From contig JAJDEK010000357.1 of assembly GCA_029259875.1 (NCBI GenBank), positions 1 through 5,904 of the forward strand: 5,904 bases of DNA, in the 5' to 3' direction. The DNA is from Planctomycetaceae bacterium (GTDB taxonomy: Bacteria; Planctomycetota; Planctomycetia; Planctomycetales; Planctomycetaceae). This document shows positions 1-4,878 of the stretch, one piece after another. The notes beneath the pieces are model-generated. The model saw nothing but the letters and a program-made list of their open reading frames with translations, searched no databases and was not told where the DNA came from. The number at the start of each line of letters is the position of its first letter. Positions within the stretch are counted from its first letter, which is position 1. Position numbers and translations under genes: made by a program.

Positions 1-267
1 ATGAGCCATTGGGGGAGTACGATTGGGTTGGGTTTATTTGCGATTTGGGCATTGTGGATGCTCAATAAAAGTATGCCTCAAGTGAAAGAGATTGATCCGG
101 ACTTTATGAATCCTTTGGCAGAGATGGCCGCCAATACTGCACCAGAAGAGGAAGTCGAAAAACCAAGCGCTGAGCCGACACAGCGCGATGAAGTTCAACT
201 TCTGGTACGCGATAATCCTGAAGTGGCAGCAATAGTATTAAGCAAATGGATTCAATCGAAATCATAG
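1..267 (+). CDS. fliF: Flagellar MS-ring protein FliF, C-terminal end (5' truncated by window edge)
   Basis: FliF builds the MS ring in the inner membrane, the base on which the rotor and export gate assemble. Only the last 88 codons are present; the frame is open at base 1, so the ATG there is most likely an internal Met, since a complete FliF is roughly 500-600 residues. Visible residues 5-21 are a hydrophobic helix (TIGLGLFAIWALWML core), matching the second transmembrane segment. An acidic Pro/Glu-rich linker follows at about 45-62. The end, about residues 62-86 (RDEVQLLVRDNPEVAAIVLSKWI), matches the conserved FliF tail that folds with the N-terminal domain of FliG. The TAG stop is at 265-267, 44 bases before fliG, which fits joint transcription and the FliF-FliG partnership. 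Identity rests on the tail motif plus the fliG neighbour. A separate small protein starting at base 1 is possible but unlikely. Confidence 0.88.
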   Translation: MSHWGSTIGLGLFAIWALWMLNKSMPQVKEIDPDFMNPLAEMAANTAPEEEVEKPSAEPTQRDEVQLLVRDNPEVAAIVLSKWIQSKS

Positions 268-311
268 TCAAAACACAACTTAGGAATTCGAGTAGGAAAA
301 TTATTTAGACT

Positions 312-1319
312 ATGGACAAGAAAATGGATGAACTACAAAAAGCAGCCACTTTGTTATTGAGTTTGGACAAAGCGCTTGCCGCTGAAGTACTCAGCTTGAT
401 GTCCAAAGAAGATGTCGAAAAAGTAACTATGATGATAGCTCGTATGCAAGATGTTTCTAAAGAACAACAAGCTGGTATTTTGAATGAGTTTACATCGCTG
501 CGCAGTGAACAGACCAATATGGAGCGAGGTGGATTGGATGCGGTCAATGAACTCCTTGAGCAGTCACTAGGTAAAGAAGGTGCTGGCTCGATTCTCGATA
601 GTATCAATCAAACAATGAATTCTGTTCCGTTTGGTTTTTTGCAGAAATCAGGTGCAACGAATCTATTGACATTCATCATTGAAGAGCATCCTCAAACCAT
701 CGCTATGATTATGTCGCATCTACCAAGTAACCTGGCGGCTGAAGTGCTCGGTGGTTTGCCCTCTAATAAACAGATGGATGTAATCAAGCGGATCGCAAAC
801 ATGGAACAAACCAGTCCAGAAGTAATTCGGGACGTGGAAAAGAGTCTCGAACATCGCATGAAAAATACGTTCAGTCAGGGGATGGAAAAAGCGGGCGGCG
901 TGGGATTGGTGGCAGAGATTCTGAACGTAACTGACCGTATGACGAATAAGGGAATTCTGGAAAGTATGGATCAAGACACACCGGACCTGGCTGATGAAAT
1001 TCGGCGTTTGATGTTTGTCTTCGATGATCTGATCAAACTGGATGGTAAAGCTATTCAAGCCTTGTTGAAAGAAGTGGATACCAATCAGTGGGCGATTGCT
1101 CTCAAAGGGGCTTCTGATGAAATCAAGCAGAAAGTTCTCAGTAATCTTTCACAACGAGCGGCAGATATGCTTCGGGAAGAAATGGAATATCTAGGACCGA
1201 TTAAAGTCAGTGATGTCGAATCAGTACAACAACAGATTGTTGATAGTGTCCGGCGATTGGAAGATGCGGGTGAGATTGAAGTCGCCGCCGGAAATGAGAG
1301 TGAACAATATATCACATAG
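312..1319 (+). CDS. fliG: Flagellar motor switch protein FliG
   Basis: FliG is the rotor protein of the C ring: its N-terminus binds FliF, its middle binds FliM, and its C-terminal charged helix meets the stator MotA to make torque. The 335 residues equal the usual family length (about 330-340). FliG_N covers about 1-105. The middle domain has the EHPQ motif at 125-128 (EEHPQTIAMIMSHLP). The C-terminal domain has the hinge-associated MFxF motif at 234-237. By my hand alignment to the remembered E. coli FliG, the torque charges K264, R281, D288, D289 and R297 correspond to K265, R282, E289, E290 and K298, so every charge sign is kept. An in-frame TAG at 306-308 bounds the start; ATG 312 is chosen and ATG 324 is an alternative. 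The nearest AGGA (294-297) lies 14 bases upstream, further than ideal. The gene lies between fliF and fliH, as in many flagellar operons. Confidence 0.97.
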   Translation: MDKKMDELQKAATLLLSLDKALAAEVLSLMSKEDVEKVTMMIARMQDVSKEQQAGILNEFTSLRSEQTNMERGGLDAVNELLEQSLGKEGAGSILDSINQTMNSVPFGFLQKSGATNLLTFIIEEHPQTIAMIMSHLPSNLAAEVLGGLPSNKQMDVIKRIANMEQTSPEVIRDVEKSLEHRMKNTFSQGMEKAGGVGLVAEILNVTDRMTNKGILESMDQDTPDLADEIRRLMFVFDDLIKLDGKAIQALLKEVDTNQWAIALKGASDEIKQKVLSNLSQRAADMLREEMEYLGPIKVSDVESVQQQIVDSVRRLEDAGEIEVAAGNESEQYIT

Positions 1320-1408
1320 GATACTGCCAGTAGTGTTTTGGTCTTAAAGATGTAGTCTTGCTGAGATTCGAATTAAAATTTCATTGTTTATTTATAAAAG
1401 TTGTGAGC
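1320..1408 (+). other. AT-rich spacer between fliG and fliH
   Basis: These 89 bases hold no separate gene. The fliH frame stays open back to an in-frame TAG at 1331-1333, so a longer FliH starting at TTG 1358 is formally possible. The 17 extra residues would be hydrophobic and aromatic-rich, unlike a FliH N-terminus, so I treat the stretch as untranslated. A TATAAA string is at 1393-1398, but no good -35 box lies at 16-18 bases from it, so no promoter is claimed. No hairpin followed by a T-run was seen. Confidence 0.5.
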
Positions 1409-2116
1409 ATGGTGGAACTGGAAACAGCAAAATTACTAAAGGCTGAAGCATTTCGGTCGCTGGGTTCGAAAATTGCTTATAATTTTAACGACATTGAAAA
1501 ACGCTGTGAAGAATATATTCAGAATGTGCGTAATCAGACACGCCAAATGATTATTGATGCTCAGCAAGAAGCAGGACAGATCAAACAAGAGGCATTTCTT
1601 GCAGGCAAACAACAAGGTCATGAGGAAGCCCAGCATGAAGTTGAAGCGTTAATTCAATCTCGATCTGAAGAGATTGCCAACCGAAATGTTGAGGAGAGGC
1701 TGGGGACGATTTATCCTGCGATGCAGGCCGCCGTTGAGGGGCTACAGAATGAGCAGGTGAACTGGCGGCAAACGTGGGATACTACGGCTATAGAAATTTG
1801 CCTGAGCATTGCGGAAAAGCTAATTCGGCACGAACTCAAGTCTCGTCCCGAGTCTGTGAAAGCAATGATGAGTGAGGCTCTCAAGCTTGCATCAGGTACG
1901 CAGCATATCAGGTTTCATATGAATCCAGTTGATGTCGCTCAATTAGGAGAGGGCACAAAAGCATTTATAACCAATCTTACTGGATGTCAGTCCTGTGAAG
2001 TGATTGAAGATGAATCGATTTCTTCGGGAGGGTGTTTCATTGAGACACAACATGGCACCATTGATGCCACCATTGAAGCCCAATTGGAGCGGATCTCTCA
2101 AGAATTAATAATCTAA
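1409..2116 (+). CDS. fliH: Flagellar export ATPase regulator FliH (HrpE/YscL/FliH family)
   Basis: FliH dimers hold the ATPase FliI, restrain its activity and tether it to the C ring, acting as the peripheral stalk of the export engine. From ATG 1409 the protein has 235 residues, normal for FliH. Residues about 25-115 are a charged helical, coiled-coil-prone region. It contains AxxxGxxxGxxxA at 62-74 (A62, G66, G70, A74), the glycine-repeat signature known in FliH. The C-terminal domain is at about 120-235, with helix IEICLSIAEKLIRHEL (128-143) and the typical end GGCFIETQHGTIDATIEAQL (208-226 area), which corresponds to the family's T..G.ID..I..QL pattern. It lies directly before fliI, 21 bases away. 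The start is uncertain: GTG 1403 and TTG 1358 are in frame and no Shine-Dalgarno site precedes any of them; ATG 1409 is preferred because the residues upstream do not look like FliH. No Trp pair for FliN docking, as known in enterobacterial FliH, is present near the N-terminus. Confidence 0.9.
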   Translation: MVELETAKLLKAEAFRSLGSKIAYNFNDIEKRCEEYIQNVRNQTRQMIIDAQQEAGQIKQEAFLAGKQQGHEEAQHEVEALIQSRSEEIANRNVEERLGTIYPAMQAAVEGLQNEQVNWRQTWDTTAIEICLSIAEKLIRHELKSRPESVKAMMSEALKLASGTQHIRFHMNPVDVAQLGEGTKAFITNLTGCQSCEVIEDESISSGGCFIETQHGTIDATIEAQLERISQELII

Positions 2117-2137
2117 ACTCAGGACTAACTAAAATCT

Positions 2138-3523
2138 ATGTTTGATGTCTCTCAACAAATAAAACAAATACTACCTTTTCGTCTTACAGGGAGGGTCACC
2201 CGGATCGTTGGTTTAACAACTTCTGTATCAGGGTTCCCAGCTCCCTTGGGAGCAGTCTGTGCTATTGATCGAGAAAATGGTCGACCTGTTGAAGCGGAAG
2301 TGGTTGGATTTCAGGATGAGGAAACCTTATTACTTCCCTATGAAGAATTAACGGGTATTCGTCGAGGGGATCGGGTCTCTCTCATTCAATCAGTACCTGC
2401 GGTTGCCGTGGGAGAGGGGATACTGGGGAGAGTATTAGATGGTCGAGGACGCTGTATCGATGGAAAAAATCAGGCCATGCTTTCACAGCGTGCAAACCTG
2501 AAAGCGAAACCGATTTCTCCACTGAAACGTCCACGAATTGATACTCCGCTAAGTACAGGTATCAGAACCATCGATGGATTCCTAACGTGTGGAAAAGGCC
2601 AACGTCTCGGGATTTTTGCTGGCAGTGGTGTCGGAAAAAGTACATTGATGGGACAAATGGCCCGACAAAGTTCGGCTGACATTAATGTTGTGTGTCTAGT
2701 GGGCGAACGTGGGCGAGAAGTACGTGAGTTTCTAGACAGAGATCTCGGACCTGAGGGATTAGCACGTAGTGTAGTGATTGTTGCAACCAGTGATGAGCCT
2801 GCACTCATTCGACTTCGCTCAGCACATCTGGCAACGGCGATCGCCGAGTTCTTCCGTGATCAAGGTCAGGATGTACTGCTGATGATGGATAGCGTAACCC
2901 GTTATGCATTAGCGCAGCGAGAGATTGGCTTGGCTGCCGGCGAGCCGCCGGCTACAAGAGGGTATCCTCCAAGCGTATTTTCCCTCCTGCCGAAGCTGCT
3001 TGAACGTAGTGGTCGCACTAATTCAGGTAGTATTACCGGTTTCTATACGGTTCTCGTTGAAGCCGACGATGCCAACGAACCGATTTCAGATACAGTCCGA
3101 GGAATTCTGGATGGGCACATTATGCTTTCCCGGAAGCTGGCACATGAATCTCATTGGCCCGCCATTGATGTATTACAAAGTATTAGCCGTTCTATGAATG
3201 ATATTACCAGCCCTGAACATCAGCAGTCGGCTGCGGTGATTAAGAAATTAATGGCCGCTTATCAACAGTCAGAAGATTTGATTTCGATCGGTGCTTATCA
3301 GGCGGGATCAAATCCCGAGGTTGATCTCGCGATTCGATTAAAGCCGCTGTGGAATGAATATTTGAAACAAGGCAGTACAGAAAATTCTAATTATGAAGAC
3401 GCTGCGAACGGGCTTGGAAATCTACTTGCTCGCTCACGACAACTCATGTCAACGAACCATGGTTCTGTAGATCAAAATTCTAGTAGCGCGCAGGAAGTTG
3501 AGACAGCTAGAAATACAAATTAG
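2138..3523 (+). CDS. fliI: Flagellum-specific export ATPase FliI
   Basis: FliI is the hexameric ATPase of the flagellar type III export apparatus, hydrolysing ATP at the cytoplasmic face to help unfold and load substrates with FliH and FliJ. The 461 residues match the family (about 430-460). An N-terminal beta domain spans about 15-90 (GRVTRIVGL, FPAPLGAVC). Walker A is AGSGVGKST at 161-169 with K167. The catalytic Glu is E190 in GERGREV, 23 residues after K167 as in Salmonella FliI (K188/E211, from memory). Walker B is VLLMMD, ending at D251. GEPPATRGYPPSVF is at 268-281. The alpha/beta ATPase signature PAIDVLQSIS is at 341-350, followed by R351, the likely arginine finger. The tail after about 437 is Ser/Asn-rich, probably disordered. 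In-frame TAA at 2126-2128 fixes ATG 2138 as the first start; AGGA at 2121-2124 is 13 bases away. Type III injectisome ATPases are similar, but the fliG/fliH context decides for FliI. Confidence 0.97.
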   Translation: MFDVSQQIKQILPFRLTGRVTRIVGLTTSVSGFPAPLGAVCAIDRENGRPVEAEVVGFQDEETLLLPYEELTGIRRGDRVSLIQSVPAVAVGEGILGRVLDGRGRCIDGKNQAMLSQRANLKAKPISPLKRPRIDTPLSTGIRTIDGFLTCGKGQRLGIFAGSGVGKSTLMGQMARQSSADINVVCLVGERGREVREFLDRDLGPEGLARSVVIVATSDEPALIRLRSAHLATAIAEFFRDQGQDVLLMMDSVTRYALAQREIGLAAGEPPATRGYPPSVFSLLPKLLERSGRTNSGSITGFYTVLVEADDANEPISDTVRGILDGHIMLSRKLAHESHWPAIDVLQSISRSMNDITSPEHQQSAAVIKKLMAAYQQSEDLISIGAYQAGSNPEVDLAIRLKPLWNEYLKQGSTENSNYEDAANGLGNLLARSRQLMSTNHGSVDQNSSSAQEVETARNTN

Positions 3524-3577
3524 GTGAGTTTTATCTGGTCACTATTTTGTTGACCGATAGACGGTAACGAATCCAGT

Positions 3578-4030
3578 ATGAAAAAATTTCAGTTTCAATT
3601 TGAATCCGTCCTCAAAATGCGGTGCCATAAACGAGGTTTATGTCGCCAGCTATTGGGAGAGATACTACAGACAGATCAACGTTTAATACAACAGAAACAG
3701 AATTTAGAGGAATTGAGGAAAGCACAGTTTCAGGAAATTCGTATTCGGCAAGCGAAAGGCGTCGTTGATATTGATGGTACTACGAGCTTGCGGTTTTATG
3801 CGGGGCAATTGCAGGCTCAGATTCAGACGGTCATAGCTAATCGTAAGATTGTCGAAAAACAGATTCATGAATGCAGACAGGCACTTGCAAGTGCCGAGCA
3901 GGACGTGAAGGCAATGGAAAGACTGTCAGACAAACATCGCGAGCAGTTTCTTTATGAGCAAAACAGAAAAGAATCATTTGAGCTAGAAGAAACTTGGGCT
4001 GCAACTCAACAAACGAGGGTTTTAAGATGA
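3578..4030 (+). CDS. fliJ: Flagellar export protein FliJ
   Basis: FliJ is the small coiled-coil stalk that inserts into the FliI ring and couples it to the export gate FlhA. The protein has 150 residues, typical of FliJ. It opens with MKKFQFQFESVLKMR, the family's F.F..VL..R start, followed by two long charged helices (about 20-60 and 75-135) with a short turn near 61-72 (KGVVDIDGTTS), as expected for an antiparallel hairpin. Gln and Glu are abundant. Sequence conservation in FliJ is low, so the call relies on the N-terminal pattern, helical character, size and position just after fliI. In-frame TGA at 3551-3553 bounds the start, and ATG 3578 has no clear Shine-Dalgarno site, although it follows a 54-base spacer. 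The TGA stop (4028-4030) overlaps the next gene's ATG (4027-4029), suggesting translational coupling. Cys16 and Cys22 lie close together, but nothing indicates metal binding. Confidence 0.88.
   Translation: MKKFQFQFESVLKMRCHKRGLCRQLLGEILQTDQRLIQQKQNLEELRKAQFQEIRIRQAKGVVDIDGTTSLRFYAGQLQAQIQTVIANRKIVEKQIHECRQALASAEQDVKAMERLSDKHREQFLYEQNRKESFELEETWAATQQTRVLR
4015..4019 (+). promoter_or_regulatory. Ribosome binding site of the MotE-like gene, inside the fliJ 3' end
   Basis: GAGGG lies 7 bases before ATG 4027. It is one of only two well-spaced Shine-Dalgarno sites in the window. It decides the start at 4027 over the in-frame ATG 3994, whose 11 extra residues would lie before the membrane helix. 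Confidence 0.7.
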
Positions 4031-4677
4031 TCCGTTCTTTAGCCATTATTGTCAGTGTTTTTTGTGTAGCGACCATAATGTCAGAACTCCTAGGCGTTGG
4101 CTTCTTGTGGTTTAGAGGGCATCTTACTGCAGATTCTATGAAAGATATCCGTCTGATCGTTTCTGGGCAGTCATTGGATGATGTGGAAATTATTGAAGAT
4201 GTAACTATGTCGCCATCGCGCGACGAGATCACATTGAAACGCGAGATGCGCATTTTAGAATTAGCATCACGCGAAGATGAAATTGAGATGCTAAAAAGTT
4301 CCATCACTCAGTCTTCGGATTCGCTAAAAAAAGATCGTCTTACTTTTGAGGAGGCGAAAAAAGAGTTCGAAGAGGAACTGAAACTCTTGAAAGAGCAAAG
4401 TCAGAACACTGCCACAAAAAAAACTCAGAGTGTGCTTGTTGCCTTACCTCCTGGTGATGCCGTTCAATATTTAATGCAGTTGACTACGGAAGAAAATATT
4501 GAGCTTTTAAAAGGCATGGAAGGCAAGTTTATTGCTAAGCTATTAAAGGAATTCCTGGTGATGCCTGATCCTCTGGTCATAAAACGAGGGAAAGAGATTT
4601 TTAAGAAAATTTCACAGGATGAACGATTCCGCAACCTCTCAGAAGAGACGCTCGGTAAGCTTTCTGAAAACAATTGA
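4027..4677 (+). CDS. MotE/FlbB-like inner-membrane coiled-coil flagellar protein
   Basis: The protein has 216 residues. Residues 5-29 form one hydrophobic helix (SLAIIVSVFCVATIM to GFLWF), an uncleaved membrane anchor or signal anchor. A highly charged heptad-like coiled coil covers about 65-126. A compact helical domain follows at about 135-195, with VALPPGDAVQYLMQLTTEEN at 138-157. Membrane helix, coiled coil and MgtE_N-like end is the layout of MotE (a periplasmic chaperone of the stator-associated MotC in Sinorhizobium) and of spirochaete FlbB, which organises the periplasmic collar. This function is inferred from layout and position. The gene overlaps fliJ by four bases (ATGA) and has a GAGGG site 7 bases upstream, so it is probably translated together with fliJ. 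The slot between fliJ and fliK is the usual place for this family. The second half of the C-terminal domain (KGMEGKFIAKLLKEFLVMPDP) departs from the MotE repeats I remember. An uncharacterised flagellar membrane protein outside MotE is the alternative. Confidence 0.68.
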   Translation: MIRSLAIIVSVFCVATIMSELLGVGFLWFRGHLTADSMKDIRLIVSGQSLDDVEIIEDVTMSPSRDEITLKREMRILELASREDEIEMLKSSITQSSDSLKKDRLTFEEAKKEFEEELKLLKEQSQNTATKKTQSVLVALPPGDAVQYLMQLTTEENIELLKGMEGKFIAKLLKEFLVMPDPLVIKRGKEIFKKISQDERFRNLSEETLGKLSENN

Positions 4678-4878
4678 GGTTTTCCTCGCAAGCCTAATAC
4701 AATTTTTCGCTAAAATTGGTCTATTTTACGTATTCTTACGTGATGTCTGGCACCTCATTCTGACGAATATGATACTGGTGAAACAGTCGAAGCCAACTGC
4801 GAAGTTCACTGCGCACTGCAATTAGAGTACGCGAAGCGTTTGTAAACAGAATCATGTTCTAATCTGAGGTACTGAGAA
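4678..4878 (+). other. 201-base gap before fliK, no convincing gene
   Basis: This is the longest non-coding stretch here and interrupts an otherwise close gene cluster. It contains TGGCAC at 4748-4753, identical to a sigma-54 -24 element, but the bases where the -12 GC should be read TG, so a sigma-54 promoter is not supported as it stands. ACTGC(G) occurs three times at 4796-4801, 4808-4813 and 4815-4819, and a small perfect stem ACGC/GCGT lies just downstream. No T-run follows a strong hairpin. A 68-codon frame (4619-4825) enters from inside the preceding gene and is judged non-coding. The gap could carry an internal promoter or an mRNA processing region. Confidence 0.45.
4866..4869 (+). 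promoter_or_regulatory. Ribosome binding site of the fliK-like gene
   Basis: GAGG (within TGAGGT, 4865-4870) lies 9 bases before ATG 4879. An in-frame TGA at 4873-4875 excludes any longer version, so this site and ATG 4879 define the start well. Confidence 0.7.

Noticed and set aside
720..1058. 112-codon minus-strand frame within fliG
   Set aside because: It is fully antisense to the conserved middle and C-terminal domains of FliG, with no sign of its own start signals.
1393..1398. TATAAA as a possible -10 box before fliH
   Set aside because: No acceptable -35 hexamer at 16-18 bases; such strings are common in an AT-rich spacer.
1358..1408. Longer FliH starting at TTG 1358
   Set aside because: The 17 extra residues are hydrophobic and unlike FliH, and no ribosome site precedes the TTG.
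2470..2808. 112-codon minus-strand frame within fliI
   Set aside because: It is antisense to the Walker A region; its Ser/Arg/Pro-rich composition is typical of a shadow frame.
2936..2952. Perfect 6-base hairpin GCCGGC / GCCGGC with a 5-base loop in fliI
   Set aside because: It encodes the conserved AGEPPA residues of the ATPase family, so coding constraint explains it; no T-run follows.
2925..3197. 90-codon plus-strand frame inside fliI
   Set aside because: It overlaps the conserved ATPase signature in another frame and lacks a ribosome site.
3537..3555. Inverted repeat GGTCA / TGACC in the fliI-fliJ spacer
   Set aside because: Only five base pairs with a 9-base loop and no T-tract; too weak for a terminator and likely by chance.
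3994..4026. Longer MotE-like protein starting at ATG 3994
   Set aside because: ATG 4027 has a GAGGG site 7 bases upstream and places the membrane helix right at the N-terminus; the extension merely overlaps the fliJ end.
3837..4307. 156-codon minus-strand frame across fliJ and the MotE-like gene
   Set aside because: It lies antisense to two genes with good support, spans their junction, and its Ser/Ile-rich product resembles no family I know; a shadow frame.
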